From Plumapathes pennacea (lineage: Eukaryota > Cnidaria > Anthozoa > Antipatharia > Myriopathidae), in the NCBI GenBank assembly GCA_964036295.1, contig OZ038468.1, positions 2,321,001 through 2,385,000 of the forward strand: 64,000 nucleotides of DNA, read 5' to 3'. Position numbers and translations under genes: made by a program. The notes under the pieces are model-generated. The model made no database searches. It was not told the origin of the DNA and saw nothing but the letters and a program-made list of their open reading frames with translations. Shown here piece by piece: positions 33,641 to 44,333 of the stretch (position 1 is its first letter; every line of letters starts with the position of its first letter).

Positions 33641-34630
33641 ATGTCTCTATGTACAGAAAACTCGACAACACTAAACACGACGACAGCGAGAAAAAGTTCC
33701 TTTCATTTTACCAACGCATACTTCGATCGCATTGACGAGTCTCCGACACCACACGTTATAACAAGGCACGTATTGAACGCTTTCTTCTCCGTCACCGCGT
33801 TCTGTGGCAATGTTTTGTTATTATCTGCCATTTGGAAATCTACCTCTCTGAGCCTGCCGCCCAAACTACTTATTTTCAATCTTGCTTTAACGGACTTTGC
33901 ACTGGTTTAATATAGTACAGCCGCTCTTTGCTGCACTTACAGCTGAAAAAGCCAAAGGAATCAACGACAACAGCCTCTGTATTGTCATGCTGAGTTTTCA
34001 TCTCTTTTCATCGTTCTTTGCCGCCGTTTCATTGCTTACTGTGACGACAATAGGCTTGGAGAGATATACTACAGTTCGCTTTCCTAGTATTTCGAATCAT
34101 TACGCTGGTGGCCGTTATTTGGATTTATGGAGGACTGTGGACTTCAACGTGGATTTTGAAGAACGCACTATTTTATCCCCTGGCTATTGCAAGTCTTTGC
34201 TTCTGTCTATCATTAACTTTGCTTGCCTACATCAGCATTTACAGGGGGCTCAGAAAACAGGAACGCCTGTTGAAGGTAGAACTGGGTGTTGCTTCAAACC
34301 AAAGAACACGTGTCTTGAGCTTGCGAAAGTCGAGACGATCAGCCACCAGTATGTTGTACATATAGTTTTACTGTTTACTGCTTCTGTGTGCTACTGCTTC
34401 CCCATTTATTTACCTGTGCTGTTATACAATTTACCGGCTTTAGTGTTTTCAAGCAAACTATTCGTGAATTCGCTACCACTCTCTCCTTTGTCAACTCGAC
34501 TTTAAACCCTATTGTGTATTGTTGGCGTTTGAAAACATTTCGTTCTGCTGTCTGGAAAACTCTGTTTAGATGGAATGTGTGTGTCACTGGAGAGAGTGAA
34601 GAACCTTTACCTCGAGCAAGCACTAATTAG
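33641..34630 (+). pseudogene. A6: family-A GPCR pseudogene (A1/A2 type)
   Basis: Recognisable along its whole length as an A1/A2-type receptor, ending like A1 in ASTN. It is broken by small indels in TM2 near 33,897-33,912, by loss of about 29 bases after TM3 (near 34,090, where A1 has the ICL2 codons), and by indels with a stop around TM6 (34,363-34,410). DRY reads ERY. No full receptor can be made. Confidence 0.9.
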
Positions 34631-35165
34631 AATAATAATAATAATATTTTCACGTTCGCCTTTGAATGAGTTTCACTGAAGCTCCTAGGTTTAAGTAAAG
34701 TATTGCATTAATGTTAATGTATATTTGTCGTTTGTAAAACGCAACTTTTTTTCCGTTTTTGAAAATTTTTCTGCCTACACTATCGTTTTTGATTCGTTTG
34801 TTTTGTTCACACTCAAACGCAAGAGCGGAGTCAAAAACACCAAATACAAAAGATCCGTTTTCGCCGTCCGCATGTCAACAGGAAAATTATGTGTTCATCA
34901 AATTCCACTCTGGAGTGCGTTTTTAAAAAGCTGCGTTTTCGGAAAAAAAGGTTGAAATTGTAAACGAAAACGGACTGGTGCGTGGACAAATGAAGTGAGA
35001 TGCTTCAACCAATCACCTCACGCCAAACTTCGACGGCAAAAAGTGATACTTAAAAAAGAATAATTAAAAGACAAAACTGTTGTTTTTGCCGAGTAATAAT
35101 AACAAACTTTTGTTCTTTTGGGCTCCATCGTCGTCCATACCTTCCACGGTTATGATTTCTGATTG

Positions 35166-36173
35166 TTAAATGGCGGAATTATCAGGTTTGGTGTTCAAGC
35201 TGACACTCCCGCATCTCTCTGAAAAGAAGGCTTTACTGCTCATGGACGTTAGATTTCTCCGGCTTGCCTGGACTTCAGCTGGACGCCGTCCAATGATGGA
35301 TAGAAGTGCATTTCGGAAAGCTGGAACTCTCCACGCATACACGAACGGGTTTAGACACGAGTTGAGCTGCACAAACAAGATGTCCATGTCTCGGAGCCAG
35401 TGGATGGAATAACAGCTACATCTGGGGCAAAATTTCATGATGTAGATCATGGCACAAGACGGAATGTAGGAGGAAAGAAAGGCCACCAACATTATCAAGA
35501 ACGCCTTGGTCAAGCGCGATTCCTGGGTTTTGTCTGTACGTCGTACAGTTGTAACTTTACTTTCGCCGGCCTGTAGTTGAACAAGGGATCGACGTCGCAA
35601 CTTGCGAAAAATAGAAGCATAGGACACGACTAAAATCACCAGAGTCAAAACAACGGCCACGTTCTTGAAGACAAAGGCGTAGCTGATGAAGCCAACCTTG
35701 AAATAAACAAATGGCACGGACGTGGAGATGGTCCAGATGATCAGAAAAACGGCGACCACTTTTTTGGTGTGCGCTGCAGCTCTGTAGTACAACGGAAACG
35801 TTATAGCGATGTGTCTGTCAATCGCTAGTGCTGCTAAGCTCAAAACTGAAGCCATGCAGGCGACAAAGCAAGACATGTGAAGTACAGGGAAGTCGTGTTC
35901 AGACAATTCATCCGTCAGGCCTTCTTTTACGGTTATCACAACGGAGATGGGCGCTACCACAAAGCCAACAATCAAATCCGCGCACGCTAAGTTGACGACG
36001 AACATGTTGAAAGGTGTACGGAGTTGTTTGTTTGGATCTTTATACACGGCGAGACAAACCAGCAGGTTTCCCACCGAAGTCACGAGGAAAAGGACAAACG
36101 AGACGGAGGCAGTGACGAACGATAAATACTCTGGAGCTGAAACTCCTGAACAATCTCGACCTCCAAACTCCAT
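35166..36173 (-). CDS. B4: family-B class A GPCR
   Basis: Intact 335-residue single-exon receptor, by eye two residues from B2 and five from B1. Landmarks: N36, D66, DRH 119-121, W147, P238, NPFVY 275-279; Ser-rich tail. It faces pseudogene A6 tail to tail, as B2 faces pseudogene A2. The flanks to about 39,110 repeat those of B2 almost base for base. Confidence 0.88.
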   Translation of the reverse strand: MEFGGRDCSGVSAPEYLSFVTASVSFVLFLVTSVGNLLVCLAVYKDPNKQLRTPFNMFVVNLACADLIVGFVVAPISVVITVKEGLTDELSEHDFPVLHMSCFVACMASVLSLAALAIDRHIAITFPLYYRAAAHTKKVVAVFLIIWTISTSVPFVYFKVGFISYAFVFKNVAVVLTLVILVVSYASIFRKLRRRSLVQLQAGESKVTTVRRTDKTQESRLTKAFLIMLVAFLSSYIPSCAMIYIMKFCPRCSCYSIHWLRDMDILFVQLNSCLNPFVYAWRVPAFRNALLSIIGRRPAEVQASRRNLTSMSSKAFFSERCGSVSLNTKPDNSAI

Positions 36174-36232
36174 AGTTCGCTTGCGTGGCTGCTGTGAAAT
36201 GAAAATATTGATAACTTATCTGCATTCTTACC

Positions 36233-36545
36233 ACAACGCACTAGTTTCTTGCTCTCTGATTGGTCGATTTACCGTGATAAATAAGAGTCTAGACCACTAT
36301 GCTGACGCCAGCTGACGCCAGCATGTCATGCTTTGCAGTGAAATACAACAAAACTTTCCTGTATATTTCTAAACATTGTTGTAAAAAACAATTTTACCAC
36401 AACACACTAGTTTCTTGCTCTCTTATTGGTCGATTTACCGTGGTAAATAAGACTCCAGACAACGATCCTAAAGCCAGCTGACGCCAGCATGTCACGCTTT
36501 GCAGCGAAATTTTTCTGTATATTTCTAAATATATTGGTAAAAAAC
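36233..36545. repeat. Two-copy direct repeat upstream of B4
   Basis: Counterpart of 9588-9900, including the doubled gctgacgccag block. Confidence 0.5.
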
Positions 36546-36725
36546 AAATTTCCACTGGTTTGCCTTGGTGTGGACTCTTATTTACCACGATGACGTACAT
36601 CACATGGTCAAAATTTGTTGTGGACTCACTCGGCGAAGCACCTCGTGAGTCCACAACATTTTGACCACGTGATTGTAAATGGTGGTAAATAAGAGTCCAC
36701 ACCACGGCAAACCAGTGGAAATTTA
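36546..36725. mobile_element. Palindromic MITE (family 3), copy 3
   Basis: Same ends and centre as 4308-4486 and 9901-10,079. Confidence 0.75.
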
Positions 36726-37177
36726 TTAAATCTAAAGTATGACACATAGGTCTATTAATGTCTACGTTTCTAAGTAACTGAACTGAACTAAACTGAACTG
36801 AAGTTTTATTCATGCATGAAATATAATTTATACAAATTCATTTACCCGCAGGTAGCAAAAGCTGATCGAGGCGGGTTAAACTAGGTTAAACTGCATGTTG
36901 TTTCACACGAAAGTAATTAATATAAAAGCGAAGAAAGAGAAGAAAGATAAATAAATATATGTTTCTATTTTTACATTTTTTCATTTTATACCATATGATA
37001 GTTCATATTGTATTTCAGTATATCTACATACGATCCTATGAAAGACAAAATGCCTGGGGCGGTGTACATAAAAGTGCGTGCACAGCAACAAAGGAAAAAA
37101 ACTTGAAACTGCGCTAATAACAGTGACAACAGATGTTCGCGCGTAGCAAACGACTGAGGCAACATTCAGGAACCATG

Positions 37178-37388
37178 TCAATTCAATTCAATTCGTTCCT
37201 TATTTACTATCAGGAACAGATGTAAAATTATAACAATTTGAAAATCGACTATGATAAAGATAACCAGAATAGCTGGGAAGCTAACCTAGCTGGGTGCCTA
37301 AATATAACGAAAAAATGGTTAGATATGGTCATACACGCCATGTTGGCATGACGACCGCTGACCGCCCATCGCGGCAACTCACATTGCT
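37178..37388 (-). mobile_element. SINE/LINE-tail insertion, second copy
   Basis: Counterpart of 10,533-10,739, with four additional bases near 37,201. Confidence 0.55.
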
Positions 37389-37577
37389 AATTCCTCGTAC
37401 AAACATCGCGTTCCCTGTTAAACGCGCGCTATACCGAGTAGCTCACTTAGCTATTTAGAAATTTATTTAGCTTATAATTGGAACAGGTTCACCAAGGTTT
37501 CTGTCTTGTAAGCAGCCCATTGGCCAGGTTTCATTAGTGTGGCCGGATGTGTATTGTTGACGAACACTCATCACTCA

Positions 37578-37831
37578 TTAAAGAGACCCTTTCACCGTAG
37601 ATGCTTTGCACGCCCATGTTTATATTTACATCCGGGAGCTCGACTTTCCTGAGGCGCCCACGTTATGACTGATCGATCTGACTGTCGCTGCGTGCCGTAT
37701 TCAATACACTTTCTGAGTTTGTGCTGATTTATTTCGTGATAAAACGTAGAGAATCCGCCATTTATGATAAGAAAAAGGCCGCCGTCAGTCACTGGGCGCG
37801 CAAAGTATCTACGGAGAGAGGGTCTTCTTAA
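37578..37831. mobile_element. Dispersed ttaaagagaccct element, copy 3
   Basis: Same as 10,929-11,182, sharing its internal deletion. Confidence 0.6.
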
Positions 37832-39112
37832 ACCTCTGGATTTAAACACCGTCCATGAAAAATTACTAAAACAGATCCGTATAAATTACAACTGTTTGTT
37901 AGCGCGGGTTTTGTGAAACGTTGATATTCGCCGATCATAATCTGCTGGTTTTTCGTGAATTTGATTACCCTTCCAACACTCAAATGAAGCGGTTTTACTA
38001 CTTTTTGCAAAGAAATATTCACGGATAATTGTCCGATATTATCTGTTCTGAGAAGCTTCGAGAAACAGATGATGTCCAAGGACGATTACTTGTGCATATT
38101 TCCGAAGTCATAAGTAGTTTATTGTCTTTATATCCTTCAAACATTTTCTCTCGCAGCGTGTGAAGCTATTTGGTACTTTCTGGTACTGTTTTTAGGACCA
38201 ATGAATTAATGTCCTCCTCGGTACTCATCTCTTAATGTTTTTGTGACTAAATAAATAAAACTGTGTTTGGAGTCACGTGTCACGATTCCACCAATCACAC
38301 ACGAGAGGAAATATTTCATGTATGGATCATCAGAACATAAGAAATTAGTAATAACTGCTTCTTGGTAATCCTTGTGTTTCAGTTAAAAATACGTATTCTT
38401 TTGCTATCCTTATCCTTCTGCATTTACTATTGATAAACTTCAATATCCGATAAAAAAATGTCTCCAACGATTCCCAAACTGCAACGGCAGGTGTTACTTG
38501 GTAATACAGACAAACATAGGTCTACGTCTAGAAAGCTGGACAGCCCTGCAAAGACGAGACCACAGCGACAAAGGCTTGTTTTTGTCAGTTTACGGAGGTA
38601 CACGTTTTAATATTATCAGCCATTTTGAATACTATACCTTCTTGTCACGAGCTTGTCGTTTAAACTTCTCATTTTCGAAAACAGTGTCGCGTACGAGCCA
38701 GGCTGGTTAACACATTTAAATACAATATGAACGCTAAATATTGAAACCATAATTTTTATTGTCAAACTATCAAACATATTCTTTAAAATAAAATAAAAAT
38801 AGTGTGAATAATTCGAGTGATCCTAGCTTTTTGTGACTTTAACGTGTTGTTTGCCTTTCGTGAATTTTAGGTGAGAAGCAATTCTGATTACTATTAAGGC
38901 GCTCAACAGGGTTTTCGAATTGCTAAATGAAGCCTATTCAAATTAACCAGTTGTAATTAACAATGAGCCAGACAAGTTTTAACTTAAACGGCAAAACTGT
39001 TGCGCCACATGCAATTGATACTCTAAAACATACTCCCTTATATATTTTTTTTCAAAAGCGTATACTTGAGGGAACATTTTGAGGGGAATAAGTGGACGGC
39101 GGATCTAATTTT

Positions 39113-39474
39113 AGGCTACGTTTACACTATACCGGATAGGATTTTGAGCCGTTGCGAAAACCTGTCCGGTACAATGTAAACATGAAAAGATCGGTCCGGA
39201 GCGACTTTGGCTGAAAAACCTATCCGGTACAGCCGGTGTAAACACAAGGCCAGCCCGGAGCGGCTTTGTTACAATCAATCAATGCAATCGGAGCGTTTTC
39301 CTATCCTATACGGGTCCGTAATACTTTCAGAAGCGGAGCGGAGTAACAACGCTACGTTTCAAAAATCGCTCCAAAAAAAGCGTATCCGTATGTAAACGGA
39401 AGGCCTATCCGATGCGTTTTTGCAACGCTACGGAAAGCTATCCGGTATAGTGTAAACGTAGCCTTAGGCCCCGT
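39113..39474. mobile_element. Harbinger-like MITE (family 2), complete copy
   Basis: Same TTA-flanked inverted ends as 12,536-12,879, and again directly followed by a family-1 MITE. Confidence 0.7.
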
Positions 39475-39475
39475 C

Positions 39476-39793
39476 CACACCGATGCATTTTTAAGAGTTT
39501 TCGTTTCAGTTTATTGAATACGCAACAAAAGTATTGCGTCCACACGACATCGTTTTCAGGTGAACAACCGTTTTCGGTTTTAGTGAAATTGCCCGTTTCA
39601 AATGTTTCCGTTTACATCAGTCCACACGTATTCAGCATAAACATCATATTAAAAAAACTCCACTCTGGAGAGCGTTTTCAAAAGTTTCCGTTTTCGTGAG
39701 TCCCGTATTCACCGGATACGTATGGACGGAAGGCCAATCCGCAAAGAAAAGTTTGCGTTTTGGTAGAAAACGGATACGTGTGGACGGGGGCCT
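39476..39793. mobile_element. Harbinger-like MITE (family 1), copy in unit 7
   Basis: Ends GGCCCCGTCCAC and GTGGACGGGGGCC. It shares a TTA with the family-2 element on its left. Confidence 0.7.
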
Positions 39794-39981
39794 TAGAATA
39801 TTGCTAAACAAACTCAGCTCAATTAACGATTTGCAAATTAGTATTCAGAAGTGGCCCTTACCACCTTCACGTTTCTACCGGGATCTTTGCCATATTTTAT
39901 TTGCGACTTGAACTTTTTATTGCTTCTGTGCCATAAACATGCGGGGAAAGTTGCTGGAGAGATAGTTTACTGTTAAAACCT

Positions 39982-39989
39982 ATGCAAAT
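39982..39989 (+). promoter_or_regulatory. Octamer ATGCAAAT upstream of A7
   Basis: Lies 318 bases before the A7 start codon. Function is inferred. Confidence 0.35.
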
Positions 39990-40299
39990 CTATATATTAT
40001 TTTTAAATTATTTCCACTCATGGTACTCAAAAAACATCGCATTTAAATGACTCACAATGGATTAACTTCTTAAACAATCAATACTATTGTTAGATTTTGC
40101 ATTTAAAAAGGTTTTACGTTTCAGGCATAATTTAATCAATTTCTGCTTCAATTAAACTACAGCTGTATGCTTGTGGGGCCCTTATGGCAATAAAACACGC
40201 GTTATGAGCTCATTAGTGGTCGAGTAATGCAAAGCCGCGACAGTTTTAACCAGGTGATCGGCAAGTCAGAACGAATTTTTTAAAGACGGATCTTAAAAG

Positions 40300-41253
40300 A
40301 TGTCTCTACGTACAGACAACTGGACAACACTAAATACGACAGCTAGAAAGAGTTGCTTTCATTTTACGGATGCCCACTTTGATCGCATTGGAGGGTCTCC
40401 GACACCATACGTTATAACAAGCGTACTGAATGTTGTCTTCTCCGTCACCGCGTTCTGTGGCAATGGTTTGATATTAAGATCCATTTGGAAAGCTACCTCT
40501 CTGGGCTTGGCGTCCAAACTACTTATTTTCAATCTTGCTTTAACGGACTTTGCCACTGGTTTGATTGCCCAGCCGCTCTTTGCTGCATTTACAGCTGAAA
40601 AAGCCAAAGGAATCAACGACAACAGCCTCTGTGTTGTCAGGCTGAGCTTTCATCTTGTTTCATCGTTCTTGGTCTGCGTGTCACTAAATACTGTGACGGC
40701 CATAGGTTTAGACAGATATACTGCAGTTCGATACCCGTACAAGTACAACAACATTGTTAAAGTAAAGCGAGTCATCCCTATCATGGTCGCTTTTTGGTTT
40801 GTCAGCGGACTTTGGACTTCAACATGGATTTTGAAAAATGAAATGTACTATCCCCTCTGTATCGCGGCTCTTTGTTTCTGTCTGCCATTAACTTCGTTTG
40901 CTTACATCAGCATTTACAGAGGACTCCGTCAGAAAGAAAAATCTTTAAAAAAAGATCTGGGTATTGCAACGAATCAAAGAATACAAGTGTTGAATATGCG
41001 ACACTCCAGGAAGTCAATAAAAGGCATGCTTTATATATACTGTCTGCTGTTGATATGTTACCTTCCTTATCTTTTTACCAGCACAGTCATTCGAGTTACA
41101 GGCACGAGCGTTTTAAAGCAGACTCTTCTCGACTTTGCTGCCACTGTTTTCTTTATCAACTCGAGTCTGAACCCGTTCGTGTATTGCTGGCGTCTTCGAG
41201 CAGTTCGCTCTGCTGTCTGGGAAACCTTGCGTGGATGGAATATATGTGCTTAA
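40300..41253 (+). CDS. A7: family-A class A GPCR
   Basis: Intact single-exon receptor of 317 residues, one Thr shorter than A3/A4 in the N-terminal sequon run. It keeps GN in TM1, LALTD in TM2, DRY, a full basic ICL3, CYLP in TM6, NPFVY in TM7 and the NICA end. Its stop lies in the TTAA of a piggyBac-like MITE that is truncated on the right (after about 41,370). Surface receptor by family; ligand unknown. Confidence 0.88.
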   Translation: MSLRTDNWTTLNTTARKSCFHFTDAHFDRIGGSPTPYVITSVLNVVFSVTAFCGNGLILRSIWKATSLGLASKLLIFNLALTDFATGLIAQPLFAAFTAEKAKGINDNSLCVVRLSFHLVSSFLVCVSLNTVTAIGLDRYTAVRYPYKYNNIVKVKRVIPIMVAFWFVSGLWTSTWILKNEMYYPLCIAALCFCLPLTSFAYISIYRGLRQKEKSLKKDLGIATNQRIQVLNMRHSRKSIKGMLYIYCLLLICYLPYLFTSTVIRVTGTSVLKQTLLDFAATVFFINSSLNPFVYCWRLRAVRSAVWETLRGWNICA

Positions 41254-41639
41254 CTCTTTCATTCCCAAGAGTGGTCAACTTATACATTCTCCTTCAATCT
41301 CTCACCAGAGATTACATTGTATAGTATGGAGATTTTGCCACTTGATAGTGTACTCATACGAAAGCTGATATAGATATAAATTTGATTTATTATATTTGTC
41401 GTGATGGGAACCTTTTCAGCCTTGTAGTTTCCTCGCGCGCGAGATGATTAAATGGATCGGCATCAGATTATAAGAAATCAGTAATAAATGTTTTTTGGTA
41501 ATCCTTGTGTTTCAGTAAAAGATTTCTTATTCTTTATCCTTCTGCTTTTAGTTTCGATAAGCTTCAACATTCGGTAGAAAATGGTCCCCAACGATTCCCA
41601 AACTGCTACGGCAGCTGGTACTTAGCAATTCAATACAAC

Positions 41640-41840
41640 ACGATTCTCCAAACCCTTACCCTATTTCAGACCAAAATATACGATTCTCCATACCCTATTT
41701 CAGACCATACTTGTCTTGCTTTTGTTAGTAGAGTTAGGTGTGTAAATTACTTGACAGCTAAGCCAAATCTACTACCCTATTCCTAGGCCAAAAAGACAAA
41801 ATCTACATCCTATTTCAGACCAAAATGACAAAAATCTATA
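41640..41840. repeat. Degenerate tandem repeat, ccctatttcagaccaaa type
   Basis: Several units of ccctatttcagaccaaaat with spacers such as gattctccata. The same motif forms an array at 53,180-53,400 beside a G run. Here it ends at agcccccggggg. Confidence 0.6.
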
Positions 41841-41883
41841 CCATAGCCCCCGGGGGTTTTCTGGTTTTTATCATGCTGTCAAT

Positions 41884-42084
41884 TTATACGTTTGTATTGA
41901 AAACACAGTTTAATTCGTTGTTTTGCACTGTACCTTCGTTTTCCATGATGACTTCCACGTTTGTGGTTTGTGATTGTTCCTTCCTTGTCACAAGTTGTAT
42001 TGGCAGACTCAGTGTTGGTTTGGGAGTGCTGTTGTTTATCGTGGGTAGATCAAGCCTTGTCTGACGTACAATACCACACTGCAA
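41884..42084 (-). pseudogene. B-family GPCR tail relic
   Basis: The - strand frame matches the C-terminal tail of B3: QYGIVRQP- against QCGIVRQT-, IQLVTRKEQSQ shared exactly, and a similar end. Everything upstream, including all seven membrane segments, is missing; the sequence runs directly into a decayed family-7 hairpin at about 42,090. The 3' flank is still recognisable as that of B3 (41,850-41,884 against 20,340-20,369). Confidence 0.8.
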
Positions 42085-42264
42085 TTTCTATAATGCCAGG
42101 ATCAAGCGCCGTACTTCATATGGAAATGAGGAAAAGCCTCTTTGAGCTAATTTGCATTTTTTCCCCAATTAGTAGTGATGCTAAAGGATTTCTGACACGT
42201 TAATAAAGTTAATAAAGTTATTCATTCGACTCATGTGAAGTACGGCGTTTAACGTGGGCTTGGT

Positions 42265-43690
42265 TTCTCTTCAGTTGCAAGATTATTTGGAGAGACTTTG
42301 AGAGATCGATTTAGTTCAGTCACAGGACCATTCTTGTGGTTTAATTTTAAACAAACAGTTCCCTCACTAGATTCTGTACTTTAGAAAAATAAAGACTAAT
42401 TGCACTTTCTTGGAATCTGCATAAATAAAGAGGCAGGCCTGACGCATTTGACTAATTGGAAAAACTTTGAAATCGATCAGAGGCCGTACATTCACCAAAC
42501 TTTTCAAGAAAAATTGTGTATGAATAAAAAGTTGCGCAGGTCGGAAGAAAGTTTGTAACTGCTATTCACATGGTTTGCGTACAAAACCACAAAAATATTG
42601 TTCCTCATCAATCCCTGAACTTTCGCGTCACGTGAACGTGAAAAACAGTCGTCTTAAACTGCTTGTCATAAGCTGTCGCAAAGATATAAACGCATTTCAT
42701 TGGTGAATAAAGACATACGTGGGATAGTGTGAGAACTTCAAACTTACGAACAGTTTCGTTTGTACGAAATATTGGTGAATACGATCAGTCTTTTTCGCAG
42801 ACCTGAAGAAACCGAACTTTTCTATATTAGAACAGAACATCAAATGGTACCAGTTCACATTGTATTTTTGTCTTCGCAGTTCTAACATGAATTTTCAAGT
42901 AAAAACTTGATTTACACAAATAACTGCAGTGACAGATTTTTCCTAACAAAGAACAAATCTTACATAAATTCTTACCTTAACAGCAATCTATCTTTAGTTT
43001 CTTTCAACTGCAGAATAATATTTTGGTGACACTTTATGCCGGATGTCAACTGGCTCTGTTGAAAACTATGTTTGAGGAAAACGTTTTTAGAAGAGAGATA
43101 CATGGCACTTTAAACTGGTTCCAGAGGCCATTACCTCACTCCTTAAAGAGTTTTCCGACGAGAACAGCAGCGACGAAGCGAGCGGAAGAGATCTCTGGGC
43201 GCAGGTAGCAACCTCACTTCTATTAGTTCAGAATTTGAACTTCGTCGCTGATTGGTTAATATAGCCTCGTGATCACGGTAACTGAAAGCTGCTTTGTTTT
43301 GATTATTTGTTTCAAACCGGTTTTACCAGTTCCGTTTGACGAACAAATGGCGATCGCGAGAGAGAAGAACTGGCATGGAAGTAGGGTTGCTATCTCACGC
43401 GCACAGAGGTTTCCTTGCCACCGTTCGCCTTTGCCGCTTTCTGCCGAGCTCTCGCCACACTTAGTATCCAGAGAAATCATAAGCAAACATATGAAAGACT
43501 ACGGTCGCGACTGACTCGTCATTTCCATGAAGGGAGCAGGTGTAACGGAAACGACGCCATGTTTTATACATTTTACTTAGCGACCATGAGTGCATCAGGA
43601 GGAGTCACTTTATCAATAGGGATAGTTCACATTAAAGCTGGCCCCGCTATTTAACTTTGTGGAATGCCTTCGCTTTGGAATGTAACTTTC
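42265..43690. other. Non-coding decayed B flank
   Basis: No gene. It matches scattered parts of 22,900-26,340 in the same order, so it is an older shortened copy of the B3 upstream region. From about 43,459 it also matches 47,152 onward. Confidence 0.5.
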
Positions 43691-43757
43691 GATATCATAT
43701 CTTAATTGAACATTTATTGTTTTTTTATCAATTGAATGCAATCTAACAAAAATTATA

Positions 43758-43945
43758 TTACAGGGAAGTACCAGAGAAGTGTGCCATACTAGACTTCTAT
43801 GAAGGAAATGGTCACCACTTCAAATTGTGGAAGTCGGTTTATTATTTTTCCGATGAGCATAACATTGATAATTGCATGTTACAGCTGAAACTTGCGGAGA
43901 GGAATCAAACGTTATTAAAATTAACAATTAAACTAGGAATTCCAT
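43758..43945 (+). other. Exon-like relic, copy 1
   Basis: After a pyrimidine-A-rich stretch ending ttacag, a frame reads EVPEKCAIL, then SDEHNIDNCMLQLKLAER and ends in a stop. A second copy at 47,456-47,679 keeps the second half but differs in the first by compensating indels. The shared peptide half is better preserved than the flanks, which may point to an old exon. The family was not recognised. Confidence 0.25.
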
Positions 43946-43991
43946 AATGGAAGTGAAATGCTGCCATTTGTTAAGATAAAGAGTGATTAAC

Positions 43992-44185
<194 letters not shown>

Positions 44186-44333
44186 ATAGAATTTTAAAAA
44201 ATTAATGTACAGGATATAACGACAAACAACTCGCTATCTCGATTCAAGTGACAAAAATATTTTCGCTGCGTCGCCGGTGCTCCGCAGCAAATATATAGGT
44301 TTGACGACTGTGTTTTCTTCTCTTGACTTCGAT

